Notes: generated by a model from the sequence alone, not told the origin. DNA of 20,900 nucleotides from Deltaproteobacteria bacterium (GCA_021802685.1 JAJZRM010000008.1:1-20900), one strand, 5' to 3'. Numbered from the stretch's first letter, positions 1 to 8,591 are shown. Made by a program: numbers and translations.

Positions 1-1
1 T

Positions 2-583
2 CAGCGGTTCGGGCGCCTGCCGGAATATTCCAGGACGGGGCTGGCCGCCATCGCCTTCGCCCTGCGCGACGCCGGATTGGAATGTTGGGACGTCAAACGG
101 CCGATCGGAATCGCCGCATCGACCCGCCTGGGATGTCTGCCGGTCGATATCGAATATTTCAACACGGTCCTCCAGGAGGGCGGCAATCTTTCGAGTCCCA
201 ACCTGTTCGCATACACCCTCCCGAGCAGCTTCCTCGGGGAAGCCGCGATCCAGTTCGGCCTCACCGGGCCGGCCTGGATCATCAACGACGCATCCGGGGA
301 CGATTTGGGCGGGGTGCGCATGGCGATGGAACATCTCTCGTGGGGCGAGTGCGACACCCTCCTGGCGGGCCACATCGACCTCCCCGCCGGACCGCCGCTT
401 GCCGGGATCGCCCCGGCGGCCGCCGGGGCGCTGTTCCTGGCGCTTTCGAGCGTCCGGGAAACGGCGGTCGACAGGTTCGGAACGCTCGACTCGCCGGACG
501 GAAAGGAGATCCGGCACGACGGGATCCCCGTGGCCGGTCTCGCGGACCTTGCGCGATCCTGCCTCAAGAGGTTCCACGCATGA
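2..583 (+). CDS. Ketosynthase-like subunit (chain-length-factor type), 5' end outside window
   Basis: The reading frame is open from the left edge and ends at the TGA at 581-583, so the true start is upstream and about 193 residues are visible. The opening RFGRLPEYSRTGLAAIAFAL segment and the following AGLE are typical of the N-terminal thiolase half of beta-ketoacyl synthases. Where active enzymes carry the Cys (NTACSS-type motif), this protein reads NDASGDD, with Ser at visible residue 98 (codon 293-295). The chain ends without a C-terminal half carrying the two histidines. This fits the short Ketoacyl-synt_2 proteins of aryl polyene-type clusters, often called chain length factor, rather than a full condensing enzyme. 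The role is inferred: a non-catalytic or scaffolding partner in acyl chain building. It overlaps the next gene by 4 nt, so it belongs to the same operon. Confidence in the fold is good and in the role moderate. Confidence 0.8.
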   Translation, partial: QRFGRLPEYSRTGLAAIAFALRDAGLECWDVKRPIGIAASTRLGCLPVDIEYFNTVLQEGGNLSSPNLFAYTLPSSFLGEAAIQFGLTGPAWIINDASGDDLGGVRMAMEHLSWGECDTLLAGHIDLPAGPPLAGIAPAAAGALFLALSSVRETAVDRFGTLDSPDGKEIRHDGIPVAGLADLARSCLKRFHA

Positions 584-1863
584 AACGGGAACGCCGATTG
601 AGGATGACCTTGATCTATCCCGCCTGGAGGAAACTGGAGGGACAGACGGAATTCCACCTCCCTCCCCACGGCCCCGTCGTATTCGCGGCCACCGTCCCTC
701 CCGAGGTGGAACTCAAGTTCATCGACGAGAATCTCCAATCGATCGATTTTTCCGAACCGTGCGACCTGGTCGGCATATCGGTCATGCTGACCTGCCAGTT
801 GCCGCGCGCCTTCGAGATCAGCCTCAGGTACCGGGAGGCCGGCATCCCCGTCATCGTCGGCGGGATCGCCGCCATGCTCCATTCCGGAGAGGTGGCGGAA
901 CACGCGGACTCCGTCTTCCTCGGCGAGGCGGAAGACCGGTTTGCCGGCGTCCTGGAGGACCTTGCGGCCGGACGCCTGAAAAAGACGTACGACTACATGA
1001 ACCACCCTCCCGATACGGCCCGGATCGGCATCGCCCGGCGGGAGATCCTCGACCGCGGCCTGTACAACTACCGCGGCGTGCAGATGCTCGACCTGGTCCA
1101 CGCCTCCAGGGGATGCCGGTTCGACTGCTATCCCTGCTGCTCCCGTTTCCTCGGGGGAAAGACCTTCCGGCCCCGGCCCATCCGCCGGGTGATCGAGGAG
1201 ATGGAATCCATCCGGAACAACCGCCTGTTCCTCGTAGACAATTCCCTGGCGCAGGACCGCGGGTGGCTGATCGAACTCTTCACCGCCATGGCGCCCTTGA
1301 AGAAGAAATGGGTCTCCCACCCCATCCTGGACGACGACCGGATCCTCGAGCTGGCCGCCAAGGCCGGCGCGTGGTACGTGTACCAGGCGGTGATCGACAC
1401 CTCCGACATGATCCGCAACCGGATCCGGCGGCTGAAGGACCACGGCATCGCCGTCGAGGGGACGATCCTGTTGGGCGCCGACGATCACGACGAGGATTAC
1501 ATCAAGCGGATGGTCGACTTCCTGCTGGAGATGCAGCTGGACATGGCGGAGTTCACGATCCTCACGCCGTTCCCCCACTCCCCCTGCCGTGCCCGGATGG
1601 CCGCCGAGGGGCGGCTGCTCGACAACGGCTGGAGCGACTACACGGCCGACCGGGTGGTGTTCCGGCCGCGGCGCATGACGCCTTCGAAGCTCCAGGAAAT
1701 GTACCACTACGCCTGGGACACGTTCTACGCCGACAGCGGGTACCAGATCAAGATGGGAGACCTTTTCCGGAAGGTGATCCGGAGGGAAATGGAAGACGGC
1801 ACCTATTCCCGGTACAACCCGCGCCGCCAGCGTCGCTTCCCCGGGACGAAACCCCCGGCATGA
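580..1863 (+). CDS. B12-binding-type radical SAM protein 1
   Basis: This encodes 427 residues. The start chosen is the ATG at 580, which overlaps the previous stop as ATGA; an internal ATG at 604 is the alternative. Residues 1 to about 150 look like a cobalamin-binding-type Rossmann domain (VGISVMLTCQ, then VIVGGIAAML and FLGEAED), but no DxHxxG cobalt-ligand motif is visible. The radical SAM core follows with C179-x3-C183-x2-C186 (context RGCRFDCYPCC), which should ligate a 4Fe-4S cluster for S-adenosylmethionine cleavage. The residue before the last cysteine is Pro, not the usual aromatic. A C-terminal tail of about 100 residues includes the ILTPFPHSP segment common in this superfamily. The substrate is unknown. 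The neighbours suggest an ACP-bound or lipid acyl chain, with methylation, ring formation or C-C bond chemistry possible. Confidence 0.85.
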   Translation: MKRERRLRMTLIYPAWRKLEGQTEFHLPPHGPVVFAATVPPEVELKFIDENLQSIDFSEPCDLVGISVMLTCQLPRAFEISLRYREAGIPVIVGGIAAMLHSGEVAEHADSVFLGEAEDRFAGVLEDLAAGRLKKTYDYMNHPPDTARIGIARREILDRGLYNYRGVQMLDLVHASRGCRFDCYPCCSRFLGGKTFRPRPIRRVIEEMESIRNNRLFLVDNSLAQDRGWLIELFTAMAPLKKKWVSHPILDDDRILELAAKAGAWYVYQAVIDTSDMIRNRIRRLKDHGIAVEGTILLGADDHDEDYIKRMVDFLLEMQLDMAEFTILTPFPHSPCRARMAAEGRLLDNGWSDYTADRVVFRPRRMTPSKLQEMYHYAWDTFYADSGYQIKMGDLFRKVIRREMEDGTYSRYNPRRQRRFPGTKPPA

Positions 1864-3215
1864 AACGGGTCCTCCTGGTATCGTCCAACACCTGCCGGGA
1901 ACCGTCGCCGGTCTACCCCCTGGGGCTCGCCGTCGTCGCCGCCGCGCTCGCGGGGTCCGGCCACCGGGTGGAACAGTTCGACTTTCTGGCCTGCGGCGAG
2001 TCGGAAGAGACGTTCCGCGGCAAGATGATCGAATTCGATCCCGATTTCGTCTGCATCTCCGTCCGGAACCTGGACAACTGCGACTCCCGGAATCCCCTCG
2101 GCTACACCGGGACCGCGAAACGGCTCGTGGAGGCGGTCCGGCGAACCAGCGCCGCGCCCGTCATCATCGGCGGCCCCGGGTTTTCCCTCCTGCCGGAAGA
2201 GATGCTCGCCGCAACCGGCGCGGATTACGGCATCGTCGGGGAGGGGGAACGACTGATCCGCGACCTGATCCGCGACCTGTCGAACGGCGCCCGCCCGGCC
2301 TCCCCCCTGCTCCGCGGCGAACGGTTCCTGTCCGGCGAAGAAATCCCGTCGCCTCTCTACAGCGGCGAGCTCATCGGCTATTACATGAACCAGGGCGGGA
2401 TGTGCAACCTGCAGACCAAACGGGGATGTCCTTACCGCTGCGCTTATTGCTCTTATCCCGTCCTCGAGGGAAACCGGTTCCGCTGCCGGGAACCCGGCGC
2501 CGTGGCGGACGACATGGAGCGGGCCGGAACCGACCATGGCGTGAGCAGCTTCTTCATCGCCGATTCGATCTTCAACGACCGGGAGGGCCATTACCTGTCG
2601 GTCGCGGAAGAGATCCTCCGCAGGAGGCTCCCGGTGCGGTGGTGCTGTTTCATGCGCCCCGATGGGGTGGGGCGGAAGGAGATCGCCCTTCTCAAGCGGG
2701 CGGGGCTGTACGCTGCGGAGCTGGGCACCGATGCATCGAGCGACGCCGCCCTCGATGCGCTGGGCAAAGGTTTCATGTTCGCGCAGGTGCTCGAAGCGAA
2801 CCGGGCATTCAACGCCGAGCGGGTTCCCTGCGCCCATTTCGTCATGTTCGGCGGGCCGGGGGAAACCGTCGAAACCGTGTCGGAAGGTCTCGCGAACCTC
2901 GGGCAACTTGAAAACACAGTGGTTTTCGCCTATTCCGGGATCCGGATCCTGCCGGGCACCGCCTTGCACGCCAGGGCCGTCGCCGAGGGCCTCCTGCGGC
3001 CGGGATCGCCGCTGCTCGAACCCGTCTACTACCATTCGCCCGGGATCGACCCGGAGGAGATGCACCGGATGATCGCCGGGGCTTTCCGCGGAAACCGCCG
3101 TCGGTTCTTCCCCCCGGCCGAAGGATTGGATCGGCTGAAGGTCATGCACGACTTCGGCTATCGCGGGCTGCTCTGGGACCACTTGATCCGGTATCCCGGG
3201 GGGCCGGCATGCTGA
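1860..3215 (+). CDS. Lipid-biosynthesis-type B12-binding/radical SAM protein 2
   Basis: This encodes 451 residues, starting at the ATG at 1860 that overlaps the upstream stop by 4 nt. The N-terminus (KRVLLVSSNT, then PLGLAVVAAALAGSGHRV) and the CISVRNLDNCD segment match the family I know as lipid biosynthesis B12-binding/radical SAM proteins, frequent in deltaproteobacterial fatty acid and polyketide-like clusters. APVIIGGPGFSLLPEE and YGIVGEGE complete the Rossmann part, without a DxHxxG motif. The iron-sulfur motif is C190-x3-C194-x2-C197 (GCPYRCAYCSYP). FVMFGGPGET is the conserved glycine-rich strand of the radical SAM barrel. It probably modifies an acyl chain or lipid, but the reaction cannot be read from sequence. 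It overlaps the following gene by 7 nt. Confidence 0.87.
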   Translation: MKRVLLVSSNTCREPSPVYPLGLAVVAAALAGSGHRVEQFDFLACGESEETFRGKMIEFDPDFVCISVRNLDNCDSRNPLGYTGTAKRLVEAVRRTSAAPVIIGGPGFSLLPEEMLAATGADYGIVGEGERLIRDLIRDLSNGARPASPLLRGERFLSGEEIPSPLYSGELIGYYMNQGGMCNLQTKRGCPYRCAYCSYPVLEGNRFRCREPGAVADDMERAGTDHGVSSFFIADSIFNDREGHYLSVAEEILRRRLPVRWCCFMRPDGVGRKEIALLKRAGLYAAELGTDASSDAALDALGKGFMFAQVLEANRAFNAERVPCAHFVMFGGPGETVETVSEGLANLGQLENTVVFAYSGIRILPGTALHARAVAEGLLRPGSPLLEPVYYHSPGIDPEEMHRMIAGAFRGNRRRFFPPAEGLDRLKVMHDFGYRGLLWDHLIRYPGGPAC

Positions 3216-4663
3216 AGCGCAACCGGATCCTGCTGGTCCATCCCCTCGGCTACGATGCGGCCGCGGCGGCGGGCGACATCTCCCGCATCGCCAACATCAT
3301 GCCGCCCATCGGGTTGGCGAGCATCGCGGCCTCCCTCGAACGCCGCGGCATCCGGGCCTCCATCATCGACTGTTACGCCCGCCCGGGGTCCGACCGGGCG
3401 ATCCGCGATCACCTCCTGGCGGAACGACCGGCCTTCATCGGCCTGAGTTGCACGACCTCCAGCTTCCTCGACGGCATCCGGATCGCCGGGATGGCCCGCG
3501 CAACCCTCCACGGCGTCCGTACCGTTTTCGGGGGCCCGCACGTTTCCGCGCTGAAAGAGTCGCTCTTCCCCCGCTTTCCTTCCATGGACTTCGCCGTGGT
3601 CGGGGAAGGCGAGGAGACGTTGGCGGAACTGGTCGAACGCTTCGGTGAGGACCCGTCCGGCATCCGCGGCATCGTTTTCCGTGAGGGGGACGGCGGCGAG
3701 GCCCGCTTCACCGGCTACCGGGAACGGGAGGTCGACCTGGACGGCCTTCCCCTCCCGGCGTACGAGAAGCTTGCGGGATTCCCGGGCTCCTACAAGCTTC
3801 CCCTCTTCAACTACCCGCGGGTGCCGAACACCAGCTGCATCTCCAGCCGGGGCTGTCCCTACTCCTGCAGCTACTGCGACCGTTCCGTCTTCCGGCGGAC
3901 CTTCCGCTTCAACTCGGCCGGGTACCTCTACGAACACCTGCGCTATTTGAGGGAGCGGTTCGGCGTCCGGCATATCAATTTCTACGACGACCAGTTCACG
4001 TTCGACCGGAACCGCATCGAGGCGTTCACCGGAATGATGATCGACCGATCCCCGGGGATGACCTTCAACTGCATCGTCCGGGCGGAGCACATCGACCGGG
4101 AACTGTTGCGGCGCATGAAGGCGGCCGGATGCTGGATGATGAGCCTCGGGATCGAGACGGGCGACGCGAGCCTTCTGGCGCGGCACCGCCGGAACGCCGA
4201 CCTGGACCGGACAGGCCGCGCGATCCGGCTGATCAAGGACGCCGGGATCCGGACCAAGGGGCTGCTGATGATGGGGCTGCCGGGGGAAACGGAGGAAAGC
4301 GTCCGGAAGAGCATGGAGTACGTCTTCTCCCACCCGATCGACGACTTCAACCTGACCAAGTTCACACCGTTTCCCGGGTCGCCGATCTACGATACCATCC
4401 GCGATCACGGCGAATTCGACGAGGACTGGGAAAAGATGGACTGCATGCACTTCGTGTTCGTAACGAAGGGGATGACCGGGGAGCGGCTCGAGAAACTCTA
4501 CCGGGATTTCCACGTCGCCCACTACAGGCGGCCCCGGGTGCTGCTGGGGTATGCCGCCATGCTGTGGCGTTCGCCCGACAGCGCCTTCCGGTTCTTCCGG
4601 CACGCGGGCGCCTTCCTGCGGTTCGCGGGCTCCAACCGCCGACTCGCGGGCAAGGAAGGTTGA
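3209..4663 (+). CDS. B12-binding-type radical SAM protein 3
   Basis: This encodes 484 residues, starting at the ATG at 3209, 7 nt inside the preceding gene. It has the full layout: an N-terminal Rossmann domain (RILLVHPLG, MPPIGLASIAASLERRGI, TVFGGPHVSAL, VVGEGEETLAELVE), a linker with LPLPAYEKL, and the radical SAM barrel with C216-x3-C220-x2-C223 (RGCPYSCSYC). Later barrel strands are INFYDDQFT, SLGIETGD and LLMMGLPGETEES. This is the BchE-like B12-binding radical SAM architecture. A basic, aromatic C-terminal tail of about 60 residues (from YRRPRVLLGYAAM) may associate with the membrane or substrate. BchE-like enzymes perform methylations, ring closures and oxidations, and which applies here is open. 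It is followed by a glycosyltransferase with a 1-nt TGATG overlap. Confidence 0.88.
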   Translation: MLKRNRILLVHPLGYDAAAAAGDISRIANIMPPIGLASIAASLERRGIRASIIDCYARPGSDRAIRDHLLAERPAFIGLSCTTSSFLDGIRIAGMARATLHGVRTVFGGPHVSALKESLFPRFPSMDFAVVGEGEETLAELVERFGEDPSGIRGIVFREGDGGEARFTGYREREVDLDGLPLPAYEKLAGFPGSYKLPLFNYPRVPNTSCISSRGCPYSCSYCDRSVFRRTFRFNSAGYLYEHLRYLRERFGVRHINFYDDQFTFDRNRIEAFTGMMIDRSPGMTFNCIVRAEHIDRELLRRMKAAGCWMMSLGIETGDASLLARHRRNADLDRTGRAIRLIKDAGIRTKGLLMMGLPGETEESVRKSMEYVFSHPIDDFNLTKFTPFPGSPIYDTIRDHGEFDEDWEKMDCMHFVFVTKGMTGERLEKLYRDFHVAHYRRPRVLLGYAAMLWRSPDSAFRFFRHAGAFLRFAGSNRRLAGKEG

Positions 4664-5880
4664 TGCGGATTCTGCTGGTTCCAGGGAACAATTCCCTTTC
4701 CCATCTCTCCAAGTGCCTCGCGATCGAATCCTCGTTGGCCTCCCGCGGGCACGAAGTGGTCGTCGCGGTCGGCAGGAGAAACGCCGGTTTCCTCGACGGG
4801 AGGAACGTCGCACACCGCATCTTTCCGGACATCCAGGAAATCGATCAGTCGGGGTTTCCCACCGTCGCGTGGTTCCGGAAGCCGGACCGTATCGCGGGAT
4901 GCATCGCCGAGGAAGTCGATCTCATCCGGCGGATCCGCCCCGATGTCGTTCTCGGCGTTTTCCGGTTCACGACCCGGGCCTCCGCCCGCCTTGCGGGCGT
5001 GCCGTACGACTCGCTGATCTGCGGCTGCATGCTGCCCGGTTGCCCGGACGTCCTCGGGTTCACCCCCGGCGAGGCGGGCATCGATCTCCAGCGGTATTAC
5101 CTCGACTCGTTCTTCCGCTATGCCGGTGCGAAGACGAGCGCCGCCCTCAAGTCGCTCGGGCTGCCCGCCATCGTCGACATCCGCTCCATGCTCGAAGGGG
5201 ACCGCACGTACCTTTGGGACTTCCCCGAGTTCCTGCCTCTCCCGGACCGGGAGGACGTCACGCACGTCGGGCCGATCACCTGGAACGGCTGGGGCCAGGG
5301 CGACTTCGACCCGGACCAGGCGATGGACGGACGCCTACCCCTCGCCGTCGTCACCTCCGGGACCTGCGTGACGAGCGCCGGGTTCGCGACCCGCATCATC
5401 CGGATCCTTCTCGAAATGGGCTTCCGCGTCGTCTTGGCGGCGGGGGGCCAGGACGAACTCCTCCAAGTGACGTCCGGGGACCCCCGAGTCGCGGTCTGCC
5501 GGTTCCCGCCGCTCCAGGCCCTGTTTCCCCGCGCCGCGCTGACCGTCTGCCACGGGGGTCAGGTAACCCTCTTCGAATCGCTGTCCCACGGGACGCCCGC
5601 GTTCGTCATGCCGTTCCAGCCCGAGCAGGCCCATAACGCCCTCTGCCTCGAACGGCTGGGGTGCGGCAGCCGGCTGGTGGCGCCGCAACCGTTCCGCGGC
5701 AACCCCGACATCTACATCGAAGCGTTCAACCGCAGGGAGGACGACGAAGTGAAGTCGACGATCCGCCGGAGGATCGACGACCCGCGGACCGGCATGCGCC
5801 TGGCCGCGGCGCGGGAAATCATCGGGCGGTACGACGGCGTGGCGAAATTGACGTCCCTGATCGAGGCGAACCGGCCATGA
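4663..5880 (+). CDS. GT1-like (MGT-type) glycosyltransferase
   Basis: This encodes 405 residues. The start is the ATG at 4663, whose A is the last base of the preceding stop. The N-terminus (RILLVPGNNSLSHLSKCLAI, then SRGHEVVVAVG) is the acceptor-side Rossmann fold of GT-B enzymes that take whole lipids or polyketides. The C-terminal donor-side signature is CHGGQVTLFESLSHGTP, starting at Cys296, followed by MPFQPEQAHNA. This matches the UDP-glycosyltransferase/macrolide glycosyltransferase motif, where His297 and the Gln/Glu near the end of the motif contact the nucleotide sugar. No signal peptide or membrane segment is evident, so it should act in the cytoplasm, probably attaching a sugar to the lipid made by this cluster. 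The sugar and acceptor are unknown. A GT28-like assignment is the main alternative. Confidence 0.82.
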   Translation: MRILLVPGNNSLSHLSKCLAIESSLASRGHEVVVAVGRRNAGFLDGRNVAHRIFPDIQEIDQSGFPTVAWFRKPDRIAGCIAEEVDLIRRIRPDVVLGVFRFTTRASARLAGVPYDSLICGCMLPGCPDVLGFTPGEAGIDLQRYYLDSFFRYAGAKTSAALKSLGLPAIVDIRSMLEGDRTYLWDFPEFLPLPDREDVTHVGPITWNGWGQGDFDPDQAMDGRLPLAVVTSGTCVTSAGFATRIIRILLEMGFRVVLAAGGQDELLQVTSGDPRVAVCRFPPLQALFPRAALTVCHGGQVTLFESLSHGTPAFVMPFQPEQAHNALCLERLGCGSRLVAPQPFRGNPDIYIEAFNRREDDEVKSTIRRRIDDPRTGMRLAAAREIIGRYDGVAKLTSLIEANRP

Positions 5881-7637
5881 CCGCCGGCATCGTCCTGGTC
5901 CACGGCTATACCGGTTCGCCGCGGGGCCTCGATCTCCTGAAGCGGAGACTTGAGGAATCGCTCGCCCCCGTGGAGGCGACCTCCGTCCTCCTCCCGGGTC
6001 ACGGAGGAGATGCCGCCCCGGCATTCGCGGCCGGGGAATACCTCGGGGCCGTCGCCGCGGAGGCCGGGCGCTTCCAAAAGGCGGGACGGGATGTCGTCCT
6101 GATCGGCCATTCCACCGGGGGCGTCCTGGCGCTCGCCGCGATGGCGGAACATTCCATTACCCCCAAACTGCTCGTGCTGGCGTCCGTCCCAAACCGGATC
6201 GACGGCACGTACCTCGAGCGCTGGCGCCTCCACTCCGCCGGAAAAACCGACATCACGTTCGCTTCGATGGCGCACATGGTGTCTCTGACGAACCGGATCG
6301 GCTCGCAGGCCCGGCCCGGCGAATACCCGGTACTGATCGTCCATGGAGAACGGGACGAACTGGTCCCCTGCAGGGAAGCCTTCGCCTGGAGAAGTCGCTT
6401 CGCCGGTCCGGTGCGCACGGTCATCGTCCCCGGCGCCGGGCACGATCCGTTCACCTCCGGCGAGGGCGGGTTCGCCTTCGACGTCATCGTCCGGGCGGCG
6501 GCGGACGCTCTGCATGTCCCCACGGACGAGGAAGCGGAGACCGTCCGGCGACTGGTGGCAGCCGAACCCTCCGCGGCGCGCTTCCTGGCGCGGTCGCCGG
6601 GCTCGGCCGGACATCTGGCCCGATCGCCCGGCGCAAGGCAACCTCGTGCGGATTCGAGCGTACTGGGGGCGGTCGCAACCAGCGAACCGGTATTCGCCAA
6701 CATCGAGATCACAACCCGCTGCAATCTACGCTGCGCGTTCTGCGCGCGGACATCGATTCCCCGGGAGGAGCGGGACATGCCGGAAGATCGGTTCGGGCGC
6801 CTGCTCGACCTGTTGCCCCACGCCTGGCGGATCACGCTGGTGGGCCTCGGCGAACCGCTCATGCATCCCGGCGTCGACGGGTTCATCCACGAAGGGCATT
6901 CCCGGGGGCGCAGGGTCGCACTCGTCACCAACGCGCTCCTGCTGACGGAAGAGATGTCCCGCCGCCTCATCGCCGCGGGACTCGACGCCGTGGTGTTCAG
7001 CCTCGACGCGGTCGTCCCCGGGCCGGCGGCGATCGTACGGCCGGGCGCCTCGATCGATACCCTGATCGACAACATAAAGACGTTCGGGACCGTCTCTTCG
7101 AATACCCGCCCGGTCTCGAAAGCCGTGTTTTCCGCCGTTTCGACGACCACCGCGCCGCATCTGGAACGACTGGTGGAAACCGTCGCCCGCCTCGGGGTCG
7201 ACGTCCTGATGCTTTCGGACCTCAATTTTGCGGCCAACCTTCCCCACGCCCTCTGGCAAAACGCCGATGAACGGACCCGAGCCGTCATCCACCGCGCCGT
7301 CCGGAAGGCCTTCTCCCTCCGTTTGCCCGTCCTGTCGGTCGACGGGCTGGAAGAGTTCGCGCCGGCGGCGAGGTACAGGGACAGCCTGCTGATTCCGCCC
7401 TCCCGGCTCTACCATCGCTCGGACCATCGCCGGTTCTGCCTTTCCCCATGGCAGACCCTGCCCCTGGACGTGGACGGCGCCTCCACTCTCTGCGACTGCC
7501 AGCCGGGAGAAGGCCTGGGCAACGTGCTGGAGCTGCCGTTCGGCGAAATATGGAACGGCATCCGTATGCGGGATCACCGTCGGCGGATGCTGGCACGGCC
7601 CGGTCCCCGGCCGTGCGCGGTCTGCCCGCGCTACTGA
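5877..7637 (+). CDS. Alpha/beta hydrolase fused to radical SAM/SPASM enzyme
   Basis: This encodes 586 residues, with its ATG overlapping the upstream stop as ATGA. Residues 1 to about 215 are an alpha/beta hydrolase of the carboxylesterase/monoacylglycerol lipase kind: oxyanion segment HGYTGSP, nucleophile elbow GHSTGG with Ser79, Asp160 in HGERDELV and His189 in GAGHDPF, a complete triad. A linker of about 60 residues contains a repeated LARSPG. The second half is a radical SAM domain with C282-x3-C286-x2-C289 (TTRCNLRCAFCAR) and GLGEPLMHP. It ends in a SPASM-like region, where cysteines in RFCLSP, LCDCQPG and the terminal CAVC could bind auxiliary iron-sulfur clusters. There is no stop or frameshift between the halves. 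The hydrolase may release or transfer an acyl group from ACP or an ester, and the radical SAM half modifies it; both roles are inferred. Confidence 0.88.
   Translation: MTAGIVLVHGYTGSPRGLDLLKRRLEESLAPVEATSVLLPGHGGDAAPAFAAGEYLGAVAAEAGRFQKAGRDVVLIGHSTGGVLALAAMAEHSITPKLLVLASVPNRIDGTYLERWRLHSAGKTDITFASMAHMVSLTNRIGSQARPGEYPVLIVHGERDELVPCREAFAWRSRFAGPVRTVIVPGAGHDPFTSGEGGFAFDVIVRAAADALHVPTDEEAETVRRLVAAEPSAARFLARSPGSAGHLARSPGARQPRADSSVLGAVATSEPVFANIEITTRCNLRCAFCARTSIPREERDMPEDRFGRLLDLLPHAWRITLVGLGEPLMHPGVDGFIHEGHSRGRRVALVTNALLLTEEMSRRLIAAGLDAVVFSLDAVVPGPAAIVRPGASIDTLIDNIKTFGTVSSNTRPVSKAVFSAVSTTTAPHLERLVETVARLGVDVLMLSDLNFAANLPHALWQNADERTRAVIHRAVRKAFSLRLPVLSVDGLEEFAPAARYRDSLLIPPSRLYHRSDHRRFCLSPWQTLPLDVDGASTLCDCQPGEGLGNVLELPFGEIWNGIRMRDHRRRMLARPGPRPCAVCPRY
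6585..6644 (+). repeat. Two-unit tandem repeat in the hydrolase-radical SAM linker
   Basis: Two consecutive 30-nt units (6585-6614 and 6615-6644) each encode LARSPG followed by four differing residues (SAGH, then ARQP), at residues 237-256. Identity is about 19 of 30 bases, so the six-residue core is kept while third positions have drifted. It lies in the probable flexible linker between the two domains. It could be a small duplication or chance in a low-complexity Ala/Arg/Pro/Gly region. Confidence 0.5.
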
Positions 7638-8563
7638 TGCGAACGGCCGCCTCCCCGAAGTCCCGCCGGGAAAAGAAACCCTGGAGCAGCCGCAGCATCG
7701 GGTCCCGGTGGCAGCACAGGTTCTTCTACTCCCTGATCCGATTCGCCGGGCGCCGCGCGGCCTATGCACTGCTGTTCCTCGTGGTTCTCTACTACGTCCT
7801 GTTCCGGCCGTCGGCGCGCAACCGTTCCCGCCCATACCTTTTGCGGCGCTTCCCCGGGAGGAATCCCGTTGCCCGCCTGTGGGACAGCTACCGGATCTCC
7901 CTCGAAGCAGGAAAGGTGCTCGTGGACCGCGCCGTGCTGGGGATCCTGGGGCCCGGCCGGTTCGCCTTCGACCATACCGGCCGGGAAGAACTGTTGAAAC
8001 TGGCCCGGGAAGGACGCGGGCTGATCCTGGTGACCGCCCACGTGGGCTGCTGGCAGGTCGCCATGGCGAACCTCGGCATGCTGCGGACTCCCATCAACCT
8101 GGTGATTCACCGGGAAGAGGGCGACGTGGACCTCCTCTATTTCGAGCATGGGAGGGACGCCGCGCCCTACCGGATCATCGATCCGGCCGGCCCCCTCGGG
8201 GGCGCCCTGGAAATGCTTCATGTGTTGAAACACGGCGAGGTCCTCTGTATCATGGGGGATCGGGCGATGGGAAGCGATCGCAGCACAGTCGCCGTGGACT
8301 TCCTGGGTGGGGTCGTGCAATTCCCCTTCACTCCGTACCAGCTGGCTTCCGCTACCGGGGCTCCAGCGGCCGTGATTTTCCCTTATAAGTCAGGGGCAGG
8401 CAGCTACGCCCTCCAGGTCGCGAAGGTCATCCGGGTGCCGGTAAATCTTGGAAGGACGCCCGGCGCCTATCGGCCGTATGCGGACCAGTTCGTCCGCGCG
8501 CTGGAGGATTTCGTGGAAGCGCACCCTTATCAGTTCTTCAATTTCTTCGATGTGTGGCGTTGA
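7637..8563 (+). CDS. Membrane-anchored LPLAT-family acyltransferase (HtrB/LpxL-like)
   Basis: This encodes 308 residues. The start is the ATG at 7637, sharing one base with the preceding TGA. A basic N-terminus is followed by a single hydrophobic segment at about residues 37-57 (AAYALLFLVVLYYVLF), as in the lipid A late acyltransferases. The presumed catalytic motif is H135-V-G-C-W-Q140. Family members normally show H-x4-E/D, so the acidic position appears to be Gln here. The GDRAMGSDR segment matches the conserved GDR block, and FPFTPYQLA with APAAVIFPYK follows the family layout. The likely role is transfer of an acyl chain, probably from the cluster's ACP, to a lipid or sugar acceptor at the inner membrane face. 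Related acyltransferases occur in aryl polyene and flexirubin clusters. The changed motif leaves catalysis uncertain. Confidence 0.82.
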   Translation: MRTAASPKSRREKKPWSSRSIGSRWQHRFFYSLIRFAGRRAAYALLFLVVLYYVLFRPSARNRSRPYLLRRFPGRNPVARLWDSYRISLEAGKVLVDRAVLGILGPGRFAFDHTGREELLKLAREGRGLILVTAHVGCWQVAMANLGMLRTPINLVIHREEGDVDLLYFEHGRDAAPYRIIDPAGPLGGALEMLHVLKHGEVLCIMGDRAMGSDRSTVAVDFLGGVVQFPFTPYQLASATGAPAAVIFPYKSGAGSYALQVAKVIRVPVNLGRTPGAYRPYADQFVRALEDFVEAHPYQFFNFFDVWR

Positions 8564-8591
8564 TACCACGTCGTTTCCGGGAGCCGATCCG

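Noticed and set aside
1..1707. A 568-codon open frame on the minus strand at the left edge
   Set aside because: It is antisense to the ketosynthase-like gene and radical SAM protein 1, is compositionally biased, and has no domain signature.
399..1859. Long in-frame upstream extension of radical SAM protein 2
   Set aside because: The frame stays open by composition only. The extension is Arg/Pro-rich and overlaps protein 1, while the ATG at 1860 with ATGA overlap gives the family's normal N-terminus.
3158..4813. A 551-codon open frame on the minus strand
   Set aside because: It covers radical SAM protein 3 on the opposite strand. The CxxxCxxC gene is clearly the real one, and the antisense translation shows no fold signature.
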